A DNA stretch of 64,000 bases from Pacificoceanicola onchidii (GCF_004804335.1 NZ_SRXY01000001.1:868001-932000), one strand, 5' to 3'. Shown: positions 26,505 through 36,110, counted from the first letter of the stretch. Notes: a model not told the origin generated them from the sequence alone. Numbers and translations: made by a program.

Positions 26505-27148
26505 CCGATATCGAAGACCGTATTCAGAAAGCCTGTGCAGAGGCGGGGCGGGATCGCTCCGACGTGTCCCTGTTGGCGGTTAGCAAGGTCCAACCCAATG
26601 AGCGGGTCGAGGCGGTTCTGGCCGACGGTCATCGCGTTTTTGGCGAAAACAAAGTGCAGGAGGCCGCCGGAAAGTGGCCGGATTTCAAGGACCGGTTCGA
26701 TGGCGTGGAGTTGCATCTGATCGGCCCCCTGCAAAGCAACAAAACCCGCCAGGCCATGGAACTGTTTGACGCCATTCACACGGTTGATCGCCCTAAGCTC
26801 GCCAAGGCGATCGCGCGTATTGCTCAAGAAACCGGTCGCTGCCCGGAGCTTTTTGTGCAGGTGAACACCGGCGAAGAACCGCAAAAGGCTGGCGTGCCCC
26901 CCTCCGAAGCGGATGGGTTCGTCGCCGAGTGCCGTGCGCTTGACCTGCCGATCAAAGGCCTGATGTGCATCCCGCCGGCGACCGAGACGCCTTCACTGCA
27001 CTTCGCCCTGTTGCGCAAAATCGCAGAACGAAACGGCTTGAGCGGCCTGTCGATGGGCATGAGCAGTGATTTCGAGCAGGCCGTCGCCTTTGGTGCCACG
27101 CACATCCGCGTTGGCTCTGCTATCTTTGGTGACCGCGTTTACGCCTGA
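26495..27148 (+). CDS. YggS family PLP-homeostasis protein
   Basis: About 217 residues, single TIM-barrel PLP-binding protein. PLP lysine K31 lies in SLLAVSKVQP. Further motifs are FGENKVQEA, HLIGPLQSNK and SMGMSSDFEQAV, the family signature. It is thought to keep free PLP balanced and has no known catalysis. I favour TTG 26495 because GGGGAG lies eight bases ahead of it. An in-frame ATG at 26480 would add five residues and has a poorer site. The 3' end overlaps choV on the opposite strand by 10 bases. Confidence 0.93.
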   Translation: MGLTDIEDRIQKACAEAGRDRSDVSLLAVSKVQPNERVEAVLADGHRVFGENKVQEAAGKWPDFKDRFDGVELHLIGPLQSNKTRQAMELFDAIHTVDRPKLAKAIARIAQETGRCPELFVQVNTGEEPQKAGVPPSEADGFVAECRALDLPIKGLMCIPPATETPSLHFALLRKIAERNGLSGLSMGMSSDFEQAVAFGATHIRVGSAIFGDRVYA

Positions 27149-28161
27149 TCGGACTCTGCGAGCCGAGCCAGGATGCTCTGCGCAGAGACCCGGCCGCGCA
27201 CGGCTCCGCCCTGCACCACACTCAACGGCCCGTCTTTCAGGCGCGGCAGAAGATCCCGGATTGGGGTTTCCGCGTCAACTGACTCGCGGCCCTCACCCGG
27301 CTCCATGACATCAAAGGCGGTCAAGACGCCCAGCGGGTTCATGTTGGCTACAAAGTCGGCCACATAGTCGGAGGCGGGGTTCGAGAAAATGTCGCGCGGC
27401 GTACCAAGCTGGACAATCCGACCGCCTTCCATGATCGCGATGCGATTGCCCAGTTTGAAGGCTTCGTCCAAGTCGTGACTGACGAAAATGATCGTGCGTT
27501 TGAGCTTGTGCTGCAAATCAAGCAGATCGTCCTGCAGTTTGGTGCGGATCAGCGGATCCAACGCGGAGAACGGCTCGTCCATCAACAGAATTGGTGCCTC
27601 GGTCACAAAGGCGCGCGCAAGGCCAACCCGTTGCTGCATGCCTCCGGACAATTCGCCGACCTTGCGGTCTTCCCATCCCGCCAAGCCAACCATCTCGATT
27701 GCGTCCGTCGTGGCCGCGTCCATGTCTTTTTGCTGCGCACGGCCCGCATGACCCAACTCGAGCGGAAACTGCACGTTTTCCCGTACTGTCCGCCACGGCA
27801 GTAGCCCGAATTGTTGAAAGACCATTGCGACGCGCGACTGCCGCATTCTGCGCAGAGTCTTGGCGTCGCCATCGGTGACGTCCACCATGGCTGAACCGTC
27901 ATTCACCTCGACCTTACCGCGCACAACCGGGTTGAGCCCATTGACCGCGCGCAACAGCGTGGATTTCCCGGACCCCGACAGTCCCATCAGGACAAGGATT
28001 TCCCCTTCCTGAACTTCCAGCGCACAATCGTGCACGCCCAAGACCTGCCCTGTCGCTTCCTGGATTTCCGCGCGGCTTTGGCCGCGGTCCGCCAAAGGCA
28101 AGGCCCCTTTCGGTTTGTCGCCGAAAATGATCGACACATTGTCAAAACGAACTGCCGTCAT
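27139..28161 (-). CDS. choV: choline ABC transporter ATP-binding protein
   Basis: 340 residues, ProV/ChoV type. Walker A is GLSGSGKST (59-67), the signature is LSGGMQQRVGLARAF, Walker B is ILLMDEPFSALD, and the H-loop is IFVSHDLDEA. A short C-terminal CBS-like region (about 290-335) is present, as in osmoprotectant transporters. It powers uptake of choline or related betaines through ChoW. Its start overlaps the choW stop as ATGA. choX lies 3.3 kb upstream, beyond a chemoreceptor gene. Confidence 0.93.
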   Translation of the reverse strand: MTAVRFDNVSIIFGDKPKGALPLADRGQSRAEIQEATGQVLGVHDCALEVQEGEILVLMGLSGSGKSTLLRAVNGLNPVVRGKVEVNDGSAMVDVTDGDAKTLRRMRQSRVAMVFQQFGLLPWRTVRENVQFPLELGHAGRAQQKDMDAATTDAIEMVGLAGWEDRKVGELSGGMQQRVGLARAFVTEAPILLMDEPFSALDPLIRTKLQDDLLDLQHKLKRTIIFVSHDLDEAFKLGNRIAIMEGGRIVQLGTPRDIFSNPASDYVADFVANMNPLGVLTAFDVMEPGEGRESVDAETPIRDLLPRLKDGPLSVVQGGAVRGRVSAQSILARLAESDQA

Positions 28162-28994
28162 TTGCCGTCTCCCCAGCGCAACGCGCGATCGAGCATGATG
28201 GCGACCACCACGATAATCAGACCCGCTTCGAAACCAAGGCCCGTATCGACCCGGTTGAGCGCCCTCACGACCGGCACACCAAGGCCATCTGCCCCGACCA
28301 GTGCCGCGATAACCACCATCGACAATGAAAGCATGATCGTCTGGTTCAGCCCGGCCATGATCTGCGGCAGTGCAGCGGGAAGCTCCACTTTCCAGAGCTT
28401 TTCGCGAGGTGTCGCGCCAAAAGCGTCGGCAGCCTCCACAAGGGCCTTCGGCGTGGAGGAAATCCCGAGGTAGGTCAACCGGATCGGTGCCGGAACCACG
28501 AAGATCACGGTCGCAATCAGTCCCGGAACCATACCGATACCAAAAAACACAATGGCGGGAATAAGATAGACAAAGGTTGGCAAGGTTTGCATCAAGTCAA
28601 GAACCGGCCGCATCCACGCGTAAAGGCGCGGTCTGTGTGCGGCGGCGATACCGATTGGAACACCGATGCCCATGCAGACGACGCAAGCCGAAAGGACAAG
28701 TGTCAGGCTTTCGGTCGTTTCTTCCCAGTAGCCTTGGTTCAAGATGAACAAGAAGCCGAAGGCGACAAGAGCAGGCGTTTTCCACTCGCGATGCAGATAG
28801 GCCGTTGCTAAAACCATGATTGAAATGACGAGCAGTTCGGGCGGTGTTTGCAGACACCACAAAATGCCGTCGATCAGCGCCTCCATGAACAGGGCCATGC
28901 CGTCAAAAATGACCGCGCCGTTCTTTTGTAACCAATCGAAGAGCGCTTCAGCGACATCTCCGACTGGGAGCTTGTGTTCGGTCAACCAGTTCAC
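28158..28994 (-). CDS. choW: choline ABC transporter permease
   Basis: 278 residues with about seven hydrophobic segments. The permease EAA loop reads EAADAFGATPREKLWKVELP near 188-207, as in ProW/ChoW. It forms the membrane channel of the choline importer with ChoV. The first gene of choWV, it has a perfect palindrome of BetI type 35 bases before the start (29029-29048), pointing to choline-responsive control. The binding protein ChoX is encoded 2.4 kb upstream in its own unit. Confidence 0.93.
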   Translation of the reverse strand: MNWLTEHKLPVGDVAEALFDWLQKNGAVIFDGMALFMEALIDGILWCLQTPPELLVISIMVLATAYLHREWKTPALVAFGFLFILNQGYWEETTESLTLVLSACVVCMGIGVPIGIAAAHRPRLYAWMRPVLDLMQTLPTFVYLIPAIVFFGIGMVPGLIATVIFVVPAPIRLTYLGISSTPKALVEAADAFGATPREKLWKVELPAALPQIMAGLNQTIMLSLSMVVIAALVGADGLGVPVVRALNRVDTGLGFEAGLIIVVVAIMLDRALRWGDGK

Positions 28995-29028
28995 GCGCGT
29001 TCCTTTGATCTTGTCGAAGAGGAAGTTT

Positions 29029-29048
29029 TATTGACTGTTCAGTCAATA
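29029..29048 (-). promoter_or_regulatory. candidate BetI operator upstream of choW
   Basis: TATTGACTG-TT-CAGTCAATA, nine-base inverted arms around two bases. The core TTGACTG-NN-CAGTCAA is identical to that upstream of choX (32385-32400). BetI (TetR family) binds such a palindrome at bet and cho promoters and releases DNA with choline. No betI gene is in the window. Confidence 0.7.
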
Positions 29049-29153
29049 TAAACAATTCAAGATCGCGTTGTGAAGCCGTTTACTGGTCAAACATGCATAC
29101 AGCGAACCGGCACAGCCTGCGGCTTGCCGCAAAATCGGGTTTGCTACACGGAT

Positions 29154-31259
29154 TTAAGCCGCTTGTTCGCTGCTCGGAGACTTGGCGGCCCGCCTTACCA
29201 GGTTGAAACCGGATACAATCGAAGACAGGGATTGGGCGACACCGCGCAGAGAATCGGAGTTGTTCTGGCTTTGGTCAGCCAAAGCGAGGTTCTGACCCGT
29301 CAAATCGCGAAGATCCTGCATCGTGTTTTTCAGATCCCCCAAGTCACGCACCTGGCTTCCGGCGACTTCCGTGACAGTGGACAAAGATTCATCGATTTTC
29401 AGGATTTGCTCGATGATCGACTGAAGCTCTTCTCCCGTTCGGTCAACCAATTGCACCCCGCTTTCAATTTGATGCACGTTTTCGCTGATCAGTGACTTGA
29501 TCTCCATGGCAGCGTCCGCCGAACGCGATGCAAGTGCCCGGACTTCTGTTGCAACAACAGCAAATCCTTTGCCGCTCGTGCCAGCGCGCGCGGCTTCGAC
29601 CCCTGCATTCAACGCCAACAGATTGGTTTGGAAAGACAAGTCTTCGATCATGGTCGTGATTTGGCCAATGCGATCAGAGGACTGTGAAATTCGATCCATG
29701 GCGGCAACCGCCTCCGATACGGTTTCCCCGGACTTCTGGGCGCGCGATTTCGCCTCGTCGGCCATCTCTTTGGCCCCACCAATAGCCGCTTTGGTCCCTT
29801 CAGCACCCTGGCTGAGCCGAGCAGTCGCCTCAGCTGTTGCCTTGATCTGTCCAACTTGTTGCGTGGTGCGCTGTGCGAGATCGGATGCGCTGTGCATCAT
29901 CGTCTCGGATCGCACCTCCAAGTCGTTCACGGATTTGGAAATGTCTTCCATAACCTGCCGAAGATTTGCGACGGTCACATTGAAATCCGCGCGAATCTCA
30001 TCGTATTCGGCCGCTAGTGGATCATCGAAACTCAAACTGAGATCCGCTTGGCTCAAGGCATTGAGGCCCTCTGTCACCAGATCGACTACCTCCTGGTGCT
30101 TCGCATTCAGTTGCGCTTCATCGGTTTCCTTCTTGCGCATGGCCTCTTTGCTGAGTTGCTTGAAACGATAAACAGCGTTTGCCATAACGCCAATTTCGCC
30201 ACTGTCCTTCAAAAACGGGACCCATGCCTCAAAGTTTCCGTCGATAAATTCGTTCATGATTTGGATCATCGTTTTGAGCTTGCGAGTAACGCGCTCCACG
30301 AACCAGCCTGCGAGGCTGAACCCGATCAAACCGCCCAATACGCCGATCAATGTCTCACGCTGCATCAGTGTCCATGCTGACGCCTCTGCCTGCGCAGCCG
30401 CGCCGGCAATCTCCTGACCGAGCGCGATATCCACTTCCCGCAATGCATCGATCCAAGCCGTCGACGCCGCGAACCATTCGGGCGCGGTCAGGCTCCCGAC
30501 ATCCCCGCCATACGGCAATGAGAGTATCGTTTGCCGCATGGAATCTGCCGTCTGGGCTGCTCCTGTGGACATCAGATCAGCCTGGAAACCGTCGCGTTTC
30601 AACACGGCTTCGGCCCTGGCAAGGAACCCCATCTGCCGGGCTGCAAGACTGGTGTATCGCTTGTGAATCGCGTCTGGGAACGCTTCTGAGCCAAGTCCTG
30701 TGGCCCCCATGGCGCGTTCCAGGCCCGCCGCCTCCTTTGCCAAGGAGACATACTGCTGCGCCTCAAGCAGCGTGTTGACACTTTCAACCGATGGCGTCGT
30801 TCTGGCGTGCGTTGACACCGAGATCAGGGCATTGATTATCCCGGTATAATAACCGGCAAGCTTCGGAACCGTTGTTTCAAAGGCGTCGATCGTACTGCGT
30901 TGAGCCAGCAAGGACTCCAAACCAGTCACGGCGCGCGCCATCTCCTCGGGGTAAAGATCCTGCAGAGTCGGAATAACCGGTTCAAGCGTCAAGAGCACAG
31001 CATCGGTGTCGGACCTTTGCTGTTTGAGCGCGTCGCTGAAATTCTTGCCCTTGGATGCGGTAAAGCCGGCGGAATAGCCGCGCTCCTTCTGTAACTCATG
31101 GATAACGTCGCCCACTTTTTCGACGTGATGCGCAAGCCTGCCAACGTCGCTCATCCTGTTGATATGTTCCAGGGATGCCCGTCCGTCCTTGATCCCAAGG
31201 TATGCCACAAGGCAGACCAACGGCATCAGGGCCAGCATCATTGCCGTTCTGAGACCCAT
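29154..31259 (-). CDS. methyl-accepting chemotaxis protein with NIT sensor domain
   Basis: 701 residues. TM1 (about 4-21) is followed by a periplasmic NIT domain (about 40-300, with LQKERGYSAGF, the family signature), TM2 (about 312-331, LIGVLGGLIGFSLAGWFV), HAMP linkers, and a signalling domain with the conserved hairpin tip FQTNLLALNAGVEAARAG. NIT domains are linked to nitrate/nitrite sensing, but ligands vary. There is no C-terminal NWETF-type pentapeptide. The start ATG 31259 has GGAG upstream. It lies between choX and choWV on the same strand, though choX has a terminator before it. A role in taxis to a compound taken up here is only inferred. Confidence 0.92.
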   Translation of the reverse strand: MGLRTAMMLALMPLVCLVAYLGIKDGRASLEHINRMSDVGRLAHHVEKVGDVIHELQKERGYSAGFTASKGKNFSDALKQQRSDTDAVLLTLEPVIPTLQDLYPEEMARAVTGLESLLAQRSTIDAFETTVPKLAGYYTGIINALISVSTHARTTPSVESVNTLLEAQQYVSLAKEAAGLERAMGATGLGSEAFPDAIHKRYTSLAARQMGFLARAEAVLKRDGFQADLMSTGAAQTADSMRQTILSLPYGGDVGSLTAPEWFAASTAWIDALREVDIALGQEIAGAAAQAEASAWTLMQRETLIGVLGGLIGFSLAGWFVERVTRKLKTMIQIMNEFIDGNFEAWVPFLKDSGEIGVMANAVYRFKQLSKEAMRKKETDEAQLNAKHQEVVDLVTEGLNALSQADLSLSFDDPLAAEYDEIRADFNVTVANLRQVMEDISKSVNDLEVRSETMMHSASDLAQRTTQQVGQIKATAEATARLSQGAEGTKAAIGGAKEMADEAKSRAQKSGETVSEAVAAMDRISQSSDRIGQITTMIEDLSFQTNLLALNAGVEAARAGTSGKGFAVVATEVRALASRSADAAMEIKSLISENVHQIESGVQLVDRTGEELQSIIEQILKIDESLSTVTEVAGSQVRDLGDLKNTMQDLRDLTGQNLALADQSQNNSDSLRGVAQSLSSIVSGFNLVRRAAKSPSSEQAA

Positions 31260-31361
31260 AGCTTTTCTCCGCTCACCGTCACAGTGATTGGGAGGCAACT
31301 ACAATGCGAATCTGAAGCACTCTTTAACGCTCTGCTTAGAAATGATTTTTATTCAAATGAT

Positions 31362-31391
31362 AAAAAACGGCAGGACGTTGCCGCCCTGCCG
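31362..31391 (-). terminator. rho-independent terminator of choX
   Basis: On the minus strand CGGCAGG and CCTGCCG (complement of 31385-31391 and 31368-31374) form a 7-bp stem, followed by TTTTTTAT. It lies about 50 bases after the choX stop, before the chemoreceptor gene, so the two are separate units. Confidence 0.88.
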
Positions 31392-31439
31392 ATTCCAACT
31401 TCCTGCACCCGGGTTTCGGGGTGCCAATCAAGGCTGCGT

Positions 31440-32363
31440 TCAGCCTTCGAGCGCGCTCATGACTGCACTTTTGGCATCGCTTCCGTCCATTGCGGTCACG
31501 CCAGCCAGCCAGCCATCAAGAACACCCATGTTGGCCTTGAGCCAGGCTTTGGCCGCGTCCTGAGGATCGGCGCCATCATCCAGAATCGCGCCCATGATCT
31601 CGTTTTCCATCGCGAGGCTGAACTCGAGATTGTTGAGAAGCGCGCCAACGTTCGGGCATTCGGCCACATAGCCAGACCGTGTGTTGGTAAAGACCGTCGC
31701 GCCACCGAGGTTCGGACCGAAATAGTCGTCGCCCCCCGTGAGATAAGTCAGGTCGTAATTCGCGTTCATGGGATGCGGCTCCCATGCAAGGAAAACAACA
31801 GGCTCATCACGGCCATCGGCACGACCAACCTGTGCCAGCATGCCTTGCTCGGAGCTTTCCTTGACGTCGAACCCTTCAAGATCAAAGGCGTTGGCGTCGA
31901 TCATATCCATGATCAGGCGGTTGCCGTCGTTGCCCGGCTCAATGCCGTAGATCGTCTCATCCAGAGCATCAGCGTGAGCCGCAATCTTGGAAAAATCATC
32001 AATGCCAAGCGCGGCGCCGGCAGCGTTTGTGGCCAACGTGTACTTCGCGCCTTCCAGGTTGGCGCGCACGGTATCAACGGTGCCCGCTTCGCGATACGGC
32101 GCAATGTCCGCTTCCATCGTAGGCATCCAGTTGCCGAGGAAGATATCGATGTCGCCCTTGGCCATGGAGGTATAGGTTACCGGAACGGACAGAACCTTGA
32201 TGTCCGTCTCATAGCCCAAAGCGTCCAGCACCAGGGTCGTGGCCGCGGTGGTCGCTGTGATGTCGGTCCAGCCCACATCGGAGAAAGTGACGGAGGAACA
32301 GTCGGCAAAGGCAGCCCCGGCAGCAAGGCTCAGCGCAAGTGCGGAGGTCGTTGTGCGGATCAT
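31440..32363 (-). CDS. choX: choline ABC transporter substrate-binding protein
   Basis: 307 residues. Signal peptide ends at AAGAAFA-DC (about residue 20). It is a type II periplasmic binding protein with the ChoX aromatic-box residues seen as DVGWTDI, LGNWMPTME, IYGIEPG and FLAWEPHPMNANY, which in S. meliloti ChoX cage choline's trimethylammonium group. It delivers choline to ChoWV. Its promoter region carries a BetI-type palindrome 22 bases before the start. It has its own terminator, so it is made separately from choWV, allowing excess binding protein. Confidence 0.94.
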   Translation of the reverse strand: MIRTTTSALALSLAAGAAFADCSSVTFSDVGWTDITATTAATTLVLDALGYETDIKVLSVPVTYTSMAKGDIDIFLGNWMPTMEADIAPYREAGTVDTVRANLEGAKYTLATNAAGAALGIDDFSKIAAHADALDETIYGIEPGNDGNRLIMDMIDANAFDLEGFDVKESSEQGMLAQVGRADGRDEPVVFLAWEPHPMNANYDLTYLTGGDDYFGPNLGGATVFTNTRSGYVAECPNVGALLNNLEFSLAMENEIMGAILDDGADPQDAAKAWLKANMGVLDGWLAGVTAMDGSDAKSAVMSALEG

Positions 32364-32384
32364 GATAGATCTCCCTGTTTTTTA

Positions 32385-32400
32385 TTGACTGGTCAGTCAA
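32385..32400 (-). promoter_or_regulatory. candidate BetI operator upstream of choX
   Basis: TTGACTG-GT-CAGTCAA, seven-base inverted arms, 22 bases before the choX start. The arms match those upstream of choW exactly, so both units probably share one regulator. Confidence 0.72.
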
Positions 32401-32592
32401 AGATCATCTTTTCGGACGTTTTGCAACAAGAGCGGCCTGAAAACGGCTGTTCTGGCGGCGAATCCGGCATGTTTCGGAAGGTATCGCATGTTTCCATGGC
32501 GCACTACGCAATATGACAAGCGCCTTGTGATGCGTCTCGCCCCCCGCCACCAGCTGTGTCAGGATGCATCCAGAGTTTCAATGAGGTGTAAC

Positions 32593-34287
32593 ATGGCCAA
32601 TCTGGTGCAACGTATCGCGCAAGGACGTGGCGACGAAAAAGCGGACGTGGTTTTGCGGGGCGGGCGTGTGCTCGATCTGATCACGGGCGCTTTGCTCGAA
32701 GGCGATGTCGCTATCTGTGGTGATACGATTGTCGGGACATGTGACTCTTATGACGGGCGCGACGTTGTCGATGTCAGCGGCCTGATCCTTGTTCCGGGCT
32801 TCATCGACACGCACCTGCACATCGAATCCTCCCTTGTCACACCGTTCGAGTTTGACCGCTGCGTCGCCCCGCGCGGCGTGACCACCGCGATCTGCGATCC
32901 ACATGAAATCGCCAATGTGATCGGCGCAGCCGGGGTCCGGTATTTCCAGGAAGCCTCTCGCCGCACGCTGATGGACATTAAGGTACAGCTCTCGTCCTGC
33001 GTGCCGTCAACCCATATGGAGACCGCCGGGGCGGAGCTGCCCGCGTCAGAGATCGCAGCGTTGATGGGGGATCCGTCAGGACTGGGCCTTGCCGAGTTCA
33101 TGAATTTCCCCGGCGTGATTCATCGCGATCCGGACTGCATGGACAAGCTGGCCCTGTTCGAAGGCGGCCATATCGACGGCCATTGTCCCTTGCTTTCCGG
33201 CAAGGACTTGAACGCCTATGTCGCCGCCGGTATTCGCACCGAGCATGAGGCGACATCACCCGAAGAGGCGCTTGAAAAACTGCGCAAGGGTATGCGTGTC
33301 TTGATCCGGGAAGGATCTGTGTCCAAGGACATGCACGCCTTGCGCCCTCTGCTGACCGATGCAACCGCGCCGTATATGTGCCTGTGCACGGACGACCGAA
33401 ATCCGCTCGACATCGCCGAACACGGGCACCTTGACTACATGATCCGCGAGATGATCCGGCTTGGCACCTCACCTCTAGCCGCCTATCGGGCGGCAACGCT
33501 GTCCGCAGCCGAAGCCTTTGGGTTGAAGGATCGCGGTATGATCGCGCCGGGCAAACGCGCTGATATCGTCGCCATAGACAGTTTGGAGGGCTGCAATGCG
33601 CGGCATGTCTGGGCTGCCGGTGTTCAGGTCACGGAAAAAGCCTTTGCCGCGCGGCAGGTGCTGGAGCCTGTGGGCAGAGGATCGGTCAAAGCCCCCAAGG
33701 TCACTGCAAAGGATTTTCGCGCCAGTGGCAATCGGACGAACACAGATGTAATTGGCATCCGCGAGGGGCAGATCCTGACGGATCACCTGCATGAAGACAT
33801 TGCGATTGTAGACGGTGACAAAGCGCCGGACGTGAGCCGAGACCTGATCCGCATTTCAGTGGTCGAACGCCACGGCAAGAACGGCAACATTGCCAATGGA
33901 TTTGTCAAAGGGTTCGGCCTCAAGGCAGGGGCCATAGCCTCAACCGTTTGCCACGACCACCACAACATCGCCTGCGTCGGCGTGACCTATGAAGACATGG
34001 CTCTGGCGGCGAACCGGCTGTCTGACATAGAAGGCGGGTTTGTTGTCGCCTCGAGCGGGAAGATCCTTGCGGAACTTGCCTTGCCGGTGGCGGGGTTGAT
34101 GTCGCTGGAGCCGTTCGAACGGGTGCGGGACGACCTGATCCCTTTGCGCGATGCGGCCCGCTCTTTGGGCGTAACATTGGAAGAGCCATTCCTGCAGTTG
34201 GCCTTCCTTGCACTGCCCGTCATCCCCGCGCTGAAGATCACAGATCGCGGCATGGTCGATGTGACGAAGTTCGAAATCATTCCGTAG
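32593..34287 (+). CDS. ade: adenine deaminase
   Basis: 564 residues, amidohydrolase superfamily. Metal-binding HxH lies in [10 protein letters not shown] (H74, H76), followed by CDPHEIANV and EFMNFPGV. A long C-terminal adenine-deaminase domain (about 385-560) contains VCHDHHNI. It converts adenine to hypoxanthine and ammonia in purine salvage. ATG 32593 follows GAGGTG; an open frame extends 35 codons upstream without similarity. The gene is divergent from choX with 229 bases between them. No other purine gene is adjacent. Confidence 0.95.
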   Translation: MANLVQRIAQGRGDEKADVVLRGGRVLDLITGALLEGDVAICGDTIVGTCDSYDGRDVVDVSGLILVPGFIDTHLHIESSLVTPFEFDRCVAPRGVTTAICDPHEIANVIGAAGVRYFQEASRRTLMDIKVQLSSCVPSTHMETAGAELPASEIAALMGDPSGLGLAEFMNFPGVIHRDPDCMDKLALFEGGHIDGHCPLLSGKDLNAYVAAGIRTEHEATSPEEALEKLRKGMRVLIREGSVSKDMHALRPLLTDATAPYMCLCTDDRNPLDIAEHGHLDYMIREMIRLGTSPLAAYRAATLSAAEAFGLKDRGMIAPGKRADIVAIDSLEGCNARHVWAAGVQVTEKAFAARQVLEPVGRGSVKAPKVTAKDFRASGNRTNTDVIGIREGQILTDHLHEDIAIVDGDKAPDVSRDLIRISVVERHGKNGNIANGFVKGFGLKAGAIASTVCHDHHNIACVGVTYEDMALAANRLSDIEGGFVVASSGKILAELALPVAGLMSLEPFERVRDDLIPLRDAARSLGVTLEEPFLQLAFLALPVIPALKITDRGMVDVTKFEIIP

Positions 34288-34292
34288 CAGAA

Positions 34293-34320
34293 CGGCGGGG
34301 CATAGCCCCGCCCTACCGGC
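34293..34320. repeat. dispersed palindromic repeat, family A copy 5
   Basis: Reads CGGCGGGGC-ATA-GCCCCGCC followed by CTACCGG. It lies 6 bases after the ade stop, between ade and the convergent lytic transglycosylase gene, a place where it could end both transcripts. Confidence 0.85.
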
Positions 34321-34353
34321 TGTAGTGGGTTTGAGGCGACCGTCTTGCGCGGA

Positions 34354-35538
34354 CTACAGCCTGCTCAAAAGCGCCATGGTCGGCCAACCATCCACCGGCA
34401 ACCCAAGCTCCTTTTGCACAGCGCGGACAGCGGCGCGGGTTCCCGCCCCGAGAATCCCGTCAATCGCGCCAACATCAAACCCACGCGCGTCGAGCTTGCG
34501 TTGCAGCTCTTTCATCTGCGCGCCTTCGAGACCCTGTGCCGGGCTTCCTGCATCATAGACAGGCGCACCCGTCAGCCGCGTCCCGAAATACGCAGCGGTC
34601 AGCACATAGGTGAAGCTCTGGTTCCATTCGAAATAGACCCGAAAGTTCGGGTATGCGAGGAACTTGGGACCATCCTTGCCCTGCGGCAGAATGATTGAGG
34701 CCATCAGCCGCCCGTCATCAAGTTGCCCATCGCGTGCGCGGACGCCGATTTTTTCCCAATCCGCCACGCTCATTTCGGTCTGCAATCCGGTCAATGACCA
34801 GTCAAAGCCCTGCGGCAAGCGGATTTCCTGCAACCACGGCTCGCCGTAGCGCCAGCCCAAGTGAGACAGCATCTTGGCACCGGACAGGAGGGCGTCCGGG
34901 GCGGAGGTCTTGAGCATCACGTGACCGTCGCCATCACCATCAACCCCGTTTTCAAGGATGTCCTTGGGCAGCATCTGCACCATGCCGATCTCACCGGCCC
35001 AAGCCCCCGTCGTGTTTGCCGGATCAAAATCGCCGTTTTCATAGAGCGACAGCGCCGCAAAGATCTGCGGGCGGAAAATCTCGGGGCGGCGGCAGTCATG
35101 AGCCAGGGTCACAAGCGCGTTGAGTGTGTTGAAGTCCCCCTGGAAAGAGCCGTAATCCGTCTCAAAGGCCCAGAAGGCAAGAAGAACACCGCGGGAGATG
35201 CCGTATTCCTGTTCGACCCGATCAAAGACCGCATCATACCGCTGGCCCATCTGGCGGCCTTTGTCGAGGCGGTTCTGCGAGATCAGCTTGCGTGAAAAGG
35301 TGATGAAAGGGTCCTGAAAGATGCCCTGCCGCTTGTCGGCTTTCAGGACGCTTTGCGACTGCGTGGCACCCGAAAGAAAACGCCGGGCCGTCGCCTCTTC
35401 ATGCCCTTTCGAGACGGCTTCCGCGATCAGCCCCTCTTTGAAGGCCGAAAACCCACCGCCGCAGGGGATCGCTTCCTGAGCAGAAACTGCGCTGGCGATG
35501 AGCACTGACATCGCTGAAACCAAGCTGAGAAACCGCAT
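34354..35538 (-). CDS. lytic murein transglycosylase (MltB-type) with peptidoglycan-binding domain
   Basis: 394 residues. Signal peptide 1-21 (ends AVSA-QE) leads to an SLT_2 domain (about 30-320) with probable catalytic E126 in AFWAFETDYGSF and IGMVQMLPKD. A C-terminal PG_binding_1 domain (about 335-394) contains LDARGFDVGAIDGILGAGT. It cleaves glycan strands in the periplasm. ATG 35538 follows GGGAGGTG; an upstream in-frame start adds 31 residues with no similarity. It converges with ade. Confidence 0.94.
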   Translation of the reverse strand: MRFLSLVSAMSVLIASAVSAQEAIPCGGGFSAFKEGLIAEAVSKGHEEATARRFLSGATQSQSVLKADKRQGIFQDPFITFSRKLISQNRLDKGRQMGQRYDAVFDRVEQEYGISRGVLLAFWAFETDYGSFQGDFNTLNALVTLAHDCRRPEIFRPQIFAALSLYENGDFDPANTTGAWAGEIGMVQMLPKDILENGVDGDGDGHVMLKTSAPDALLSGAKMLSHLGWRYGEPWLQEIRLPQGFDWSLTGLQTEMSVADWEKIGVRARDGQLDDGRLMASIILPQGKDGPKFLAYPNFRVYFEWNQSFTYVLTAAYFGTRLTGAPVYDAGSPAQGLEGAQMKELQRKLDARGFDVGAIDGILGAGTRAAVRAVQKELGLPVDGWPTMALLSRL

Positions 35539-35747
35539 GACACCTCCCGAATTCATCGTTCTTGCCGCGCACACTAACAGGGCATCCTGTATCGGCAAGC
35601 GGATGCAGGCAGCACCCCGCCGACAGTTCACGAATTCTTCATAGAAGTTACCAACGCATTAATTCTTTCTTCAGACTTTCGTTCAACATTGGTCAAACAC
35701 TCAGCGCGCCCCGTGCGCCTGTACGTATGCCCCGGAGATGTCACCTG

Positions 35748-36110
35748 ATGGTCTTGATTGTCGAAAGCAATCCTGCGCTGGCCGCGCTTTGGAAGAAGCA
35801 CCTAGAGCGGCTGGGTTGGCTGGTTCACACGGCCACGAGCGATGAGGCGGCTTACGACCTGCTGCAAGAGTTGACCTTTGACGTGATCATTCTGGACCTC
35901 GTTCTGGAGCGGGGTAGTTCCCTTTCGGTCTCGGATTACGCCAGTTTCCGGCAGCCGGAGGCCCGAGTCATCTTTGTGACCAACACGCGCTTTTTCTCGG
36001 ACGGGTCCATCTTTGAGCACTGCGCAAACGCCTGTGCTTTTGTCACCAGCGCCACGGAACCCTCCGATCTTGCCGCCATGGTCGATCACCACGGCCGGCT
36101 GAACGCCTGA
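35748..36110 (+). CDS. stand-alone response-regulator receiver protein, atypical
   Basis: 120 residues, one CheY-like fold with no output domain. The likely phospho-acceptor is D50 (DVIILDLVLE). Beta-1 has only one acidic residue (E6 in LIVESNPAL) instead of the usual pair, and the region after beta-5 (FVTSATEPSDL, about 98-108) lacks the conserved lysine. Phosphorylation chemistry may be altered. No histidine kinase is adjacent. ATG 35748 follows a GGAG; the longer upstream frame is not conserved. The next gene starts on the opposite strand with stops touching (36110/36111). Confidence 0.85.
   Translation: MVLIVESNPALAALWKKHLERLGWLVHTATSDEAAYDLLQELTFDVIILDLVLERGSSLSVSDYASFRQPEARVIFVTNTRFFSDGSIFEHCANACAFVTSATEPSDLAAMVDHHGRLNA

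Noticed and set aside
29095-29145. Hairpin TGCGGC-TT-GCCGCA after the chemoreceptor gene as terminator
   Set aside because: No T tract on the minus strand follows it, so there is insufficient support for a classic terminator.
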